The notes beneath the pieces were generated by a model. It saw only the letters and a program-made list of their open reading frames with translations, was not told where the DNA came from and made no database searches. This document shows, piece after piece, positions 43,439 to 51,278 of a stretch of DNA of 62,602 nucleotides (positions within the stretch are counted from its first letter, which is position 1; the number at the start of each line of letters is the position of its first letter). Source of the stretch: Pyrinomonadaceae bacterium MAG19_C2-C3 (GTDB lineage: Bacteria > Acidobacteriota > Blastocatellia > Pyrinomonadales > Pyrinomonadaceae); NCBI GenBank assembly GCA_024330265.1, contig JANDLT010000027.1, forward strand, positions 1-62,602, written 5' to 3'. The position numbers and the translations under genes are program-made.

Positions 43439-44662
43439 TTAACGCGAGTTAGCTTTGGCGCGGGCGATGGCTTCTATGTACGGCTTCTCAATCGTCTTGC
43501 AACTTTCGCTGTACGGAAAGAAGCACGCGATTTCAGAGTACAGCCAGACGTATCCGGTCGAGACTTTGAACGCGCTCTCAACGGCAGTTTGGAGTTCGTC
43601 CGGTTGATAATAATTGCCCGTGAAGTCCTTCGGCTTGTCCGACCACCGGCGGCTCATGTCAATCCACACGGGCGGGCTGGCTTTCACATAGCGGTCATAC
43701 AAGGTCTGTTCATTGCTGAAGTATTTACCGAAGTGCGTCGCATCCTTGTAAAGACACTCGAAGCCCGACACTGTTTGGCAATTCGGAGCGTCAATCATTT
43801 TGCGATGCCCGTACATTTCCATTCCGTCGTGCAAAGCGGCATTCGTGCCTTTGGTGTCGCGCATCGCTTGCATCACACCGTCGAGAAATCCGGCGTACAG
43901 ATTATAAGGCGTGCCGTTATAACGAACGGCGGAATGTCCCATCGTCGTCATAATCGTGATGTCGGGATACTCCTTGAGCATCGCGCTCATAAACTCGCGT
44001 CCGCGCCTTTGGAGCAAAGGCAGATATTTTTCCGGCACGCGCGGGTTAACCTCCGGCGAGCATCCGGGATTCTCTTTGAAACCGTCTCTGCGCCACATGA
44101 AATCGCACGAAAGGTATTTCGTATCGTTGTAAAGTTCGGGGTCTAAAAACAAGCCCTTCAAACCCGAACGTTTGGCGAAGCGCGCCATCACTGCGGCGTT
44201 ACCTGTGAACTTGTTCCACAGAGCATCGTCCGCCCACGAGAAGCCGCGACCTTCGGGCGTCCAATCTTCGGGCGACAACATCAGCCACACAAAGTTATCG
44301 GTCAACGTCCGTTCACGTCGCCAATTATCCGTCGCGGTTTTGACTTGCTTCGTCGCTCCCTCGAACGGAAACTTGCTCAGGTCGTGGCGCGTGAACATCT
44401 TCTGCATCACAGGCACGCCCGTATCGCTTTCCAGTTTGATAGCCACGCCGTCGAACGCCGCGACACGGCTCATCTCCTTCCAACGTCCGGCGATATACTT
44501 CGGCGTCGGGCTGTCCCAACCGATGTGAATCAAGCGCGGCTTAAATGCCGCACGCGCCTTATTGTTCGCCGTCGCACCGCACGGCATCACACCGCACAAA
44601 GCGACGACGATTATCAAGACGACCGACGCACGATAACGCGCGCCGCTTATTTTTTTGTCCAT
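43439..44662 (-). CDS. Secreted hypothetical protein, TIM-barrel-like
   Basis: A 407-residue protein with a signal peptide (about residues 9-31, ASVVLIIVVALCGVMPCGA). The rest has beta-alpha signs of a glycosidase-like barrel: RLIHIGWDSPTPKYI, FDGVAIKL, KGLFLDPELYN, DITIMTTMGHSA, NLYAGFLDGVMQAM, ALHDGMEMYG, PPVWIDM and GYVWLYSE. The DPE and DGMEMY segments could supply acidic catalytic residues, but I do not recognise the family and assign no substrate. It has four or more Cys. The open frame extends to 44800 through a family A element; the ATG at 44662 (MDKKIS) is the real start. It shares strand and spacing with the GT2 gene, which lies upstream of the element. Confidence 0.75.
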   Translation of the reverse strand: MDKKISGARYRASVVLIIVVALCGVMPCGATANNKARAAFKPRLIHIGWDSPTPKYIAGRWKEMSRVAAFDGVAIKLESDTGVPVMQKMFTRHDLSKFPFEGATKQVKTATDNWRRERTLTDNFVWLMLSPEDWTPEGRGFSWADDALWNKFTGNAAVMARFAKRSGLKGLFLDPELYNDTKYLSCDFMWRRDGFKENPGCSPEVNPRVPEKYLPLLQRRGREFMSAMLKEYPDITIMTTMGHSAVRYNGTPYNLYAGFLDGVMQAMRDTKGTNAALHDGMEMYGHRKMIDAPNCQTVSGFECLYKDATHFGKYFSNEQTLYDRYVKASPPVWIDMSRRWSDKPKDFTGNYYQPDELQTAVESAFKVSTGYVWLYSEIACFFPYSESCKTIEKPYIEAIARAKANSR

Positions 44663-44665
44663 AAA

Positions 44666-44868
44666 CTTAGCCTTAGGTATGAGCGGCTCTGCCGCCCGAT
44701 GTGCGGAAAGGCTGTGCCTTTCCGTCTGACGTGAGATATGTATCGCGGCTACGCCGCCCGTTCCGAGGCACAGCCTCAAAGACTTTTCAACATGCTTCAC
44801 GGTGAGTCATAGACTCACCGCACATCAGGCGGCAAAGCCGCAAAACACTTCAACTGCGTAAAGTGATT
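44666..44868. repeat. Terminal-inverted-repeat element, family A copy 4
   Basis: Left arm contains GCGGCTCTGCCGCCCGATG and right arm CATCAGGCGGCAAAGCCGCAA...CTGCGTAAAGTGATT. Inner hairpins include GGAAAGGCTGTGCCTTTCC and GTGAGTCATAGACTCAC. It fits exactly between two minus-strand genes: one end is 4 bp from a start codon and the other touches the stop codon of the GT2 gene. Confidence 0.8.
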
Positions 44869-46016
44869 TATTGATGTTCCGGCTTCCATGTAAATTTCTG
44901 GCGTTGTCCCCACACTGCCATCGCCAGAAGGTAAATCGGCTGCGTCACAAACCACAAGGGCAGATACTTTATTAACGCGAGACGATTGAATCGCTTTAAT
45001 GCCGCGCCGTAAAACACCGCATCGGCAACGAATTTAAGCCACGCCGCCATCGCCCATGTCGTCCACGATAACCACCCGACTGCCGCCCACACCGCCCCGA
45101 ACAACACCGCCATATTGACAACCAGCGAGCCGACCGCATAGAGCATAAACAGCTTATCGCCGCGAAAATGATGCGTTCCGCTTGCCGCCCACCTCGCCCT
45201 TTGCTGACGAAATTCGCGCATCGTTTGTTTCGGAAAACTGCGGTTGCGCGTCCCCGCGTCATCGGCATAAACCACGCGCCCCAGATGCGGGCGGTGCTTG
45301 ACGAGTTCGAGCATCAACATGTCGTCTCCCGCGATACGATGAAAAATCTTCGTGTAACCGCCGACGGTATCGAACATCGAACGACGATACGCGATATTCT
45401 GACCGGAAGCTCCAAGCGCGTGATTGAGATTCGCGCTTGCCGCCATGCCCGCGACGAGCGTTAAAAACTCGAATGCCTGCCAGCGTTCAAACATCGTACT
45501 GCCGTCGTCGGTCGTCAATTCCGTAAAACCCAAGACCATCGCCACATCAGGCATAAACGCTCGCGTCATGCCTTCAATCCATGAAGGCATGACGCGATTA
45601 TCGGCATCGGTGAGCAATACTATTTCGCCCAGACTCGCTTCGACGCCACTTTGCAAAGCGAGTTTTTTAGGTGACACGCCCGAAGGCACAACGCTTTGTC
45701 GAACGAGCCGGAACTCTTTGGGATTGAGGTTTATCCACGCCTCAACGATGTTCGCCGTCTCATCCGTCGAACGGTCATCAACGATGATGACTTCAAATCG
45801 CGTGTAAGTTTGCGCCTGTAAATCTTCGAGTAGTGCGGGCAAGTTCGCGGCTTCATTGCGGGCGGCGATGACGACGCTCACAAACGGCGTCGAACGACTT
45901 TCAGCTTTTGCCGGACGATGCAAACCATATAACAGGATGAGCGCGCCGCAGAGGTAAAGGGCGAGGCACGCCCATATTAAAGCCGTCAAAGCCGTCAGAA
46001 CGAATAAGAAAATCAT
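44868..46016 (-). CDS. GT2 family membrane glycosyltransferase
   Basis: A 382-residue protein: N-terminal TM (about 5-28), a GT-A catalytic domain with SVVIAARNEAANLPALL, VDDRSTDET, LLTDADNRVMP (DxD metal site), GASGQNIAYRRS, AGDDMLML and QQRARWA (the QxxRW acceptor motif of processive family 2 enzymes), then three or four C-terminal TM helices. It transfers a sugar from an NDP donor to a lipid or polysaccharide at the inner membrane. The specific product is unknown. Its ATG overlaps the stop of an 86-residue upstream gene (ATGA), so the two are translated together. The longer frame to 46118 is rejected for that reason. Confidence 0.9.
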   Translation of the reverse strand: MIFLFVLTALTALIWACLALYLCGALILLYGLHRPAKAESRSTPFVSVVIAARNEAANLPALLEDLQAQTYTRFEVIIVDDRSTDETANIVEAWINLNPKEFRLVRQSVVPSGVSPKKLALQSGVEASLGEIVLLTDADNRVMPSWIEGMTRAFMPDVAMVLGFTELTTDDGSTMFERWQAFEFLTLVAGMAASANLNHALGASGQNIAYRRSMFDTVGGYTKIFHRIAGDDMLMLELVKHRPHLGRVVYADDAGTRNRSFPKQTMREFRQQRARWAASGTHHFRGDKLFMLYAVGSLVVNMAVLFGAVWAAVGWLSWTTWAMAAWLKFVADAVFYGAALKRFNRLALIKYLPLWFVTQPIYLLAMAVWGQRQKFTWKPEHQ

Positions 46017-46273
46017 CCTTCGAGCGGTATGCCGTCGTAGAAAATCTGCCAACCGTTTTCGATGCTTGACCGGAGCGAACGATTGAACAAACGTCGTGCG
46101 CGGGCGGGCGTGTCGCAACGCGAAGTCGCAATCGGCGGCGTCGCTCGCGGGTCAACTCTGGTCAGTACGCCGCCTTCGGTGTCCGTGATAATTCCGATAA
46201 GGGCGATGACTTCGTTTTTGCTCATCAATGCCACGCGCACGTTTGGTGATAAATCGTTCATCGCAATTTCCAT
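46013..46273 (-). CDS. Small protein coupled to glycosyltransferase
   Basis: An 86-residue protein with no recognised family, preceded by GAGGAAAC at good ribosome-binding distance. The N-terminal half (VRVALMSKNEVIALIGIITD) reads as two beta strands around a turn, and the C-terminal half is basic (PARARRLFNRSLRSSIENGW) and helical. Its stop overlaps the glycosyltransferase start as ATGA, a strong sign of translational coupling and shared function, perhaps a regulator or small subunit. It has no TM helix. Confidence 0.75.
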   Translation of the reverse strand: MEIAMNDLSPNVRVALMSKNEVIALIGIITDTEGGVLTRVDPRATPPIATSRCDTPARARRLFNRSLRSSIENGWQIFYDGIPLEG

Positions 46274-46365
46274 GTTTCCTCGATTGTTGAAAGTTTATGA
46301 TACATATATTCGGCGTTTCAATTTACCGTCTCCCGCACGTTGACGGCAATGTCGCCAACTCTTAT

Positions 46366-46465
46366 GAAAGAAGTGGTCAGTGGTCAGTGGTCGGTGGTCA
46401 GTAAAAACAGCGACACCGAGACTAACTTCTCTTTTTCATTCGTGGTGGTGATGCCGCGAATCAAG
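46366..46465. repeat. 100-bp dispersed repeat, copy 2, with GGTCAGT heptamers
   Basis: The inverted partner of 40533-40633. It begins with four units of a 7-base word (GGTCAGT, GGTCAGT, GGTCGGT, GGTCAGT at 46375-46402) and continues with AGTAAAAACAGCGACACCGA and TCTTTTTCATTCGTGGTGG. It lies just 6 bp from the crcB stop codon. Confidence 0.72.
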
Positions 46466-46470
46466 TCGGC

Positions 46471-46854
46471 TCACTTGAACATCAAACTTGCCAGCAGAAA
46501 TCCCACGTACAAGACAAGCAATCCGACGGCGTTCGAGACGGCGAGATACAGCATCGCGCTTCCGATTTCGCCTTTTTGAATGGACGAAAAACTTTGCAAA
46601 ATCAGCGCGGAAAATGTCGTGAACGCGCCCAAGAATCCGAGAAACAATGCATCGCGCCAGATGCCCTGTGACGGTGCGCGAACTTGAAGAACGTAAAACA
46701 AAAATCCGGCGGCAAAACATCCGATGAGATTAACCGTTAAAGTTCCGAACGGAAACGCTTCACCGAAACGCCGCTCGATGACACCGGACAAACCGACACG
46801 CGCGATTGTGCCGAGCGCGCCGAACAAGATGATAAGCATGACTTTCGACATCAC
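46471..46854 (-). CDS. crcB: Fluoride ion channel CrcB/Fluc
   Basis: A 127-residue inner-membrane protein with four TM helices, the standard size of a Fluc fluoride exporter subunit that works as a dual-topology dimer. Signature segments are GALGTIARVGLS, FPFGTLTVNLIGCFAAGF (pore Asn) and GFLGAFTTFSALI (Phe-box and central Na+ site). It protects against fluoride. The upstream gap to the divergent gene is only 20 bp, so a fluoride riboswitch has no room there. Confidence 0.96.
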   Translation of the reverse strand: MMSKVMLIILFGALGTIARVGLSGVIERRFGEAFPFGTLTVNLIGCFAAGFLFYVLQVRAPSQGIWRDALFLGFLGAFTTFSALILQSFSSIQKGEIGSAMLYLAVSNAVGLLVLYVGFLLASLMFK

Positions 46855-46874
46855 GCGAAAACTCTATCACGAAT

Positions 46875-48128
46875 ATGTTTGACGATTGTTCTCCATCAAA
46901 ATATCCGGCGGAGACATCCTTTGTCAGTGACGACATACCGCCCGCACTGCGTCACGACTTGCGGAACATTCTGCCCGAACTCGCTAAATACGATTCGCTC
47001 GAAGCGGTCGAAAATTCCGTCGCGTACCGTCGTCATCAAACGCAAATCCAAGCCGTATTGAACTGCGTCGTCGGAGAAAACTTCGCCGCCTCGTTTCAAA
47101 CTAAAGCGTCTCAAAGTAAATCCAGTGACTTCGTGCGCGTCGCCGCGTGGAACATCGAACGCGGCAAAAAACTGGCGGGGATTATTCAGGCTTTGCGTGA
47201 ACATGAAAGCTTGAACCGCGCCGACATATTCCTCATGACCGAACTCGACTGCGGCATGGCACGCACCGGAAATGCTTTCGTCGCACGCGACATCGCGCAG
47301 CGTCTCAAACTCAATTACGTTTTCGCTCCCAGTTATCTTTCACTCAACAAAGGCAGCGGACTCGAAGCCGATGCTTCCGGCGAAAACACGCACGCCCTTC
47401 ACGGCAACGCCTTGTTTTCAATCTTCCCAATCACGAACGCGCACGCGGTTCGCCTTCCCAACGGCAAAGACAAAATGCGCGGCAGAGAAAAACGGCTCGG
47501 TTCGCAACGCGCCGTGATTGCCGACATCGCGCATCCGGCGGGCGTGGTGCGCGCTGTCAGCATTCATCTCGACGCGCATTCAAGCCAGAAGCATCGCGCG
47601 CGGCAGATGCAAATAGTCGTCAATCATCTCGCCGGTTTGCCCGCCCAATTTCCCGTCATCATCGGCGGCGATTGGAATACTTCGACGTACAATTCGCGCC
47701 GCGCCGCCTTCGCCATCGCTGGTTTCTTTCGCCGCGTGATGATGGGCGTCGGAAACTTTCTTAAAAATCACTACCCGTATCCTGACAGATGGTTTGAGCG
47801 TCACCTGTTTCGCATGTTGGAGCGCAACGGTTATGACTATCGCACGCTCAACCAAACGGGGGCGGGAACGCTTCATTACGACGTGCGTGATGTCGCGCAG
47901 TTTCAGAACATGGCGGAATGGATTCCCGATTGGTGTTTCTGGTTTATCAAGCGCGCCCTCACACAAGCGGGCGGACGCTGTTCGCTCAAACTCGATTGGT
48001 TCGCCGGAAAGAACATCGCTCCGTTTGGCGATAACCCGGCGCGCGTCATCGGTGATTTGCGCGATGCGAACAGTGGCGACGCGCTTTCAGACCATGACCC
48101 TATCGTCCTCGATTTTCAAATTAAATGA
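46875..48128 (+). CDS. Endonuclease/exonuclease/phosphatase-family protein
   Basis: A 417-residue protein without a signal peptide. Residues about 90-415 form an EEP (DNase I-like) domain with all main blocks: RVAAWNIERGKKL, FLMTELDCGM, GNALFSIFPI, VSIHLDAHSS, VIIGGDWNT and a closing SDHDPIVLDF. This fold cleaves phosphodiesters in nucleic acids, inositol phosphates or sphingomyelin. The target is not clear here. The first 85 residues are an unassigned N-terminal arm. The gene is divergent from crcB with a 20-bp gap, so their promoters overlap. Confidence 0.87.
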   Translation: MFDDCSPSKYPAETSFVSDDIPPALRHDLRNILPELAKYDSLEAVENSVAYRRHQTQIQAVLNCVVGENFAASFQTKASQSKSSDFVRVAAWNIERGKKLAGIIQALREHESLNRADIFLMTELDCGMARTGNAFVARDIAQRLKLNYVFAPSYLSLNKGSGLEADASGENTHALHGNALFSIFPITNAHAVRLPNGKDKMRGREKRLGSQRAVIADIAHPAGVVRAVSIHLDAHSSQKHRARQMQIVVNHLAGLPAQFPVIIGGDWNTSTYNSRRAAFAIAGFFRRVMMGVGNFLKNHYPYPDRWFERHLFRMLERNGYDYRTLNQTGAGTLHYDVRDVAQFQNMAEWIPDWCFWFIKRALTQAGGRCSLKLDWFAGKNIAPFGDNPARVIGDLRDANSGDALSDHDPIVLDFQIK

Positions 48129-48252
48129 GCAATGTTGAAAGTCGGCGGTAAAGTTTTTTTCCATATCATCGCAATCCACCTCTGCGATTGACGGCGTATA
48201 TCGGTCAAGTGTTCCTAAAAATAAAAGTAACTTTGAGAGGATTGAAGAAACC

Positions 48253-48828
48253 ATGAAGAAAGTATTACTCGCATTATGTGTCACGTTGGCTTCGGTGTCG
48301 TTCGCATCCGCCCAGATGATGGATAACAAGGACGCCAAAATGAAAAAGAACCCGACTGTCGGCGGAGCGGCGATGTACTCGAATCGCACCATCGTTGACA
48401 ACGCGGTCAATTCACCGATTCACAAAACCTTAGTCGTCGCCGTTACCAAGGCGGATTTAGTTGACACATTGAAGGGCGCAGGTCCGTTCACCGTGTTTGC
48501 TCCGACCGATACGGCGTTCGGCAAACTTCCGGCGGGTACGGTTGACACGCTCGTCATGCCTGAAAATAAGCAAATGCTGACCGGGATACTGACCTACCAC
48601 GTCGTTCCCGGAATGCTTGATTCCAAAGCCATCGCCAAACAAATCAAAGACGGCGGCGGTTCAGCAAAACTTACCACCGTCGCGGGCGGCACGTTGACCG
48701 CGACGATGGACGGCAAAAACCTTGTTCTGACCGACGCGAAAGGCGGCAAATCGCGCGTTCAAATCGCCAATGTTTATCAATCAAACGGCGTCATCCACAG
48801 CGTTGATTCCGTCTTGATGCCCAACTAA
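48253..48828 (+). CDS. Secreted fasciclin-domain protein
   Basis: A signal peptide (LLALCVTLASVSFASAQ) is followed by a short Lys/Met/Asp-rich linker and a single fasciclin (FAS1) domain (about residues 45-190). Its H1 motif is FTVFAPTDTAFGKLP and H2 lies around GVIHSVDSVLMPN, with YHVVPGML between. FAS1 proteins mediate adhesion or matrix binding. The ribosome binding site region GAGAGGATTG precedes the ATG. A strong terminator follows, so it is transcribed as a single gene. Confidence 0.95.
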   Translation: MKKVLLALCVTLASVSFASAQMMDNKDAKMKKNPTVGGAAMYSNRTIVDNAVNSPIHKTLVVAVTKADLVDTLKGAGPFTVFAPTDTAFGKLPAGTVDTLVMPENKQMLTGILTYHVVPGMLDSKAIAKQIKDGGGSAKLTTVAGGTLTATMDGKNLVLTDAKGGKSRVQIANVYQSNGVIHSVDSVLMPN

Positions 48829-48871
48829 GTAATACAAACGGGTTTTCCTCATCGCTCTTGCCCTAGAGCCG

Positions 48872-48913
48872 ACGGAAGGTGCTTCTTGATTGAAGCACCT
48901 TCCGTTTTGTTTT
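48872..48913 (+). terminator. Rho-independent terminator
   Basis: ACGGAAGGTGCTTC, loop TTGATT, GAAGCACCTTCCGT, then TTTGTTTT. It follows the fasciclin gene by 43 bp. Confidence 0.92.
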
Positions 48914-49112
48914 GCCTCACCTTCACCTCGCTTTATAGGGCGAAAAGATGCCTGTGCCATTCGCTACATTCGAGGTTGTATTCATGCTTGCCGCTTGTGA
49001 GTCACAGGTGTTTTGTTGTATGAAACATCTGCCCCGCGCGGACGGCTTTGAGATTGCCCCGATGAAGATTCGGGCAAGCGCGGTGAAAGCGACAAGGAAA
49101 CACACCTCATAT

Positions 49113-49499
49113 ATGGCACAATCAAGCGGTAAGAAAAGCGCGGCGAAAAAAACGGGTATGAAGAAGACAGGTGCGAAAAAACCTGCGGCGACCAAGAAGC
49201 GCACAGTGACCAAAACGGGCGGCGTACCCAAAACCAGAAAGCCGAGCCTCGCATCCCTGCGTCGTCAGCAAACCCAAGCCGAAGAAGACCGCGCGCAATA
49301 CATGCGAAAAATCGAAGCTAACCAATCGCGCCTCGTCTCCGGCAACGCCGCCGACGGCACACCGCTCACACCCGCGCAAATCACCGCGACCGAAAACATT
49401 CTCACCGTTCAACGCCAAAAACTCGACGAACTCGATGCCCTCGAAGAATCTTTCGCGGAACTTAATGCGGAAGAAGACCCACGCCTCGCACAAGTCTAA
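49113..49499 (+). CDS. Lys/Ala-rich histone-H1-like small protein
   Basis: A 128-residue protein with a strongly basic N-terminal arm (about 1-50) of KKSAAKKTG and AKKPAATKK repeats, like the tails of bacterial histone H1-like proteins, followed by a helical, acidic half (about 60-125) that may form a coiled coil (QRQKLDELDALEESFAELN). It may bind nucleic acid through the tail; this is inference from composition. The frame is open back to 48948, but composition changes sharply at the ATG at 49113, which I take as the start. A second small charged gene follows on the opposite strand. Confidence 0.7.
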   Translation: MAQSSGKKSAAKKTGMKKTGAKKPAATKKRTVTKTGGVPKTRKPSLASLRRQQTQAEEDRAQYMRKIEANQSRLVSGNAADGTPLTPAQITATENILTVQRQKLDELDALEESFAELNAEEDPRLAQV

Positions 49500-49538
49500 A
49501 AAGCTTTATTCCGCACCGAAGTTATCTCCGTTCAAACG

Positions 49539-49790
49539 TCATTCGGCTTCCTTCATCTGTGCATCAAGCGAAGCCAGCGCGCCTTCGAGCATTTGACGAT
49601 GCGCGGCATTGGTTGCTCCCGCGAGTTGATTCGTCACGCGCGTGTGTGACAGGCGAAGCGAAGCGATACGGGCTTCGCGTGCGCGCCCTTCCTGCGTCAC
49701 ATTTACAAGGTTCTCGTCTTCCAAACGCGCCTCGCGTCGTTCTTCGGCAGCCTCTTGGCTGTCAACCAAATCATCAGCATCCCATCCCAT
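49539..49790 (-). CDS. Small hypothetical helical protein
   Basis: An 83-residue acidic, Ala/Glu/Arg-rich protein that should form a long helix or hairpin of helices (EAAEERREARLEDENLV and MLEGALASLDAQMKEAE). No family is recognised. It is convergent with the histone-like gene. Codon use is like its neighbours. Confidence 0.6.
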   Translation of the reverse strand: MGWDADDLVDSQEAAEERREARLEDENLVNVTQEGRAREARIASLRLSHTRVTNQLAGATNAAHRQMLEGALASLDAQMKEAE

Positions 49791-49801
49791 AGTTTTTAAG
49801 A

Positions 49802-49953
49802 GCAGTAGGCAGTAGGCAGTAGGTAGTAGGCAGAATAAGAGGTGAGTTAAATGTTCAATGTTAAGTATTCAGCTTTGAACTTGTAACTTTGTTATTGAAT
49901 TGTCGTCCTGTTTTCATTCTGCCTACTGCCTACCGCCTACTGCGTACTGTTCC
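49802..49953. repeat. Element bounded by inverted AGTAGGC heptamers
   Basis: The left end has four CAGTAGG-type heptamers (49803-49832) ending in CAGAAT. The right end (ATTCTGCCTACTGCCTACCG..., 49916-49950) is the inverted counterpart. The 80-bp core is AT-rich. It fills the gap between two minus-strand genes and looks like a small mobile repeat. Confidence 0.7.
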
Positions 49954-49963
49954 CCATCCTTTC

Positions 49964-51205
49964 TTAAATGTTCTGTCCGGCGGCGTAGCCCGAAGACCAC
50001 GCCCATTGAAAATTGTAGCCGCCGAGTTGACCCGTCACGTCAACGACTTCACCAATAAAATATAAACCCGGCACGCGCAAGGCTTCCATCGTGCGCGATG
50101 AGAGTTCGCGTGTATTCACGCCGCCGAGAGTGACTTCGGCTTTCGCAAAGCCTTCCGTGCCGCGCGGCGTCAATTCCCATGACGCGAGTTGCGCGGCGAT
50201 GCGCGACAATTCTTTTGCCGAAAAACGATTCATCGGACGCGACGGGAAGTCATGCGTCGCGCACCACGCTTTAGCGAAACGGGACGGCAGATAACTGCCC
50301 AACACAGTCGCAAGTTCGGCGGTTTCATGTTGATGACGATGCAAGATTTCTTCCGTGTCGGCAAAAGGCAAAAGCCGCACGTTGATTTTCTGCGCGGGAT
50401 TCCAGTAAGAAGAAATCTGAAGCACGGCGGGTCCGCTCAAACCGCGATGCGTCAACAAAACGCTTTCGTCGAATTCCGCCGCCCCGCAACTAACACTCGC
50501 GTTAAATGCGATGCCGCTAAGTTCTTGCCACCGATGCGCTTCGTCCGCGTCCCACGTCAAAGGCACGAGCGCGGGCTTGATTTGTGTGACGCGCAAACCG
50601 AATTGCCGCGCGATGCGATACCCGAAATCCGTCGCTCCCATTTTTGGGATAGAAACTCCACCCGTCGCAATCACGAGCGATGCACAAGTCAAAGTTCCCT
50701 GATTTGTTTCAACCTGAAAGCGCGCGACTGACGACAAAGAAGCATCCGGCAAGCGCGAAAACTGATTCGTGCTGTTCGTCATGGTACTGGTCGCTTCGAT
50801 TTTCGAGATGCGATGAACCGCGCAATTCGTGCGAATTTCGACCCCCGCCTGACGGCATTCGGTTTCGAGCATGAGGACGATTTCGCGGCTGCTGCCGTCA
50901 CAGAAAAGCTGTCCGAGTTTCTTTTCGTGATACTTGATGCCGTGACTTTGGACGAGTTCGATAAAGTCGTGTGCGGTGAAGCGCGCGAGTGCCGATTTAC
51001 AAAAATTAGGATTTTCACTAATGAAGTTTTCGGGTGCGGTGTTGATGTTTGTAAAGTTGCATCGCCCGCCGCCGGAGATAAGAATTTTCTTGCCAATTCT
51101 CGCCGCATGTTCGAGTATAAGAACGGTTCGCCCGCGCTTGCCCGCCTCACCCGCGCACATTAAACCTGCCGCCCCGCCGCCAATTACGATACAATCCGCG
51201 TCCAT
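49964..51205 (-). CDS. NAD(P)/FAD-dependent oxidoreductase (HI0933/BaiN-like)
   Basis: A 413-residue flavoprotein of the HI0933/YhiN type. The FAD-binding Rossmann motif CIVIGGGAAGLMCAGEAG lies at residues 5-22, followed by GKKILISGGGRCNFTN, then VIATGGVSIPKMGATDFGYR and the C-terminal GLYFIGEVVDVTGQLGGYNF with the WAWSSGYAAGQ ending. Full length is typical. The BaiN relative is linked to bile-acid reduction, but most members are of unknown substrate. It is divergent from the PPK2 gene. Confidence 0.92.
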   Translation of the reverse strand: MDADCIVIGGGAAGLMCAGEAGKRGRTVLILEHAARIGKKILISGGGRCNFTNINTAPENFISENPNFCKSALARFTAHDFIELVQSHGIKYHEKKLGQLFCDGSSREIVLMLETECRQAGVEIRTNCAVHRISKIEATSTMTNSTNQFSRLPDASLSSVARFQVETNQGTLTCASLVIATGGVSIPKMGATDFGYRIARQFGLRVTQIKPALVPLTWDADEAHRWQELSGIAFNASVSCGAAEFDESVLLTHRGLSGPAVLQISSYWNPAQKINVRLLPFADTEEILHRHQHETAELATVLGSYLPSRFAKAWCATHDFPSRPMNRFSAKELSRIAAQLASWELTPRGTEGFAKAEVTLGGVNTRELSSRTMEALRVPGLYFIGEVVDVTGQLGGYNFQWAWSSGYAAGQNI

Positions 51206-51278
51206 TGTTTTAAGCTTCTCACTGTCCGGCGTTTTCTCGCAAGTAACATCTTAAAATCACCCGAAACGGAGACCAAAA

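Noticed and set aside
44663..44800. N-terminal extension of the secreted barrel-like protein
   Set aside because: The extra codons are family A repeat sequence and precede a clear signal peptide start.
46855..46874. Fluoride riboswitch before crcB
   Set aside because: Only 20 bp separate crcB from the divergent gene, too short for the aptamer.
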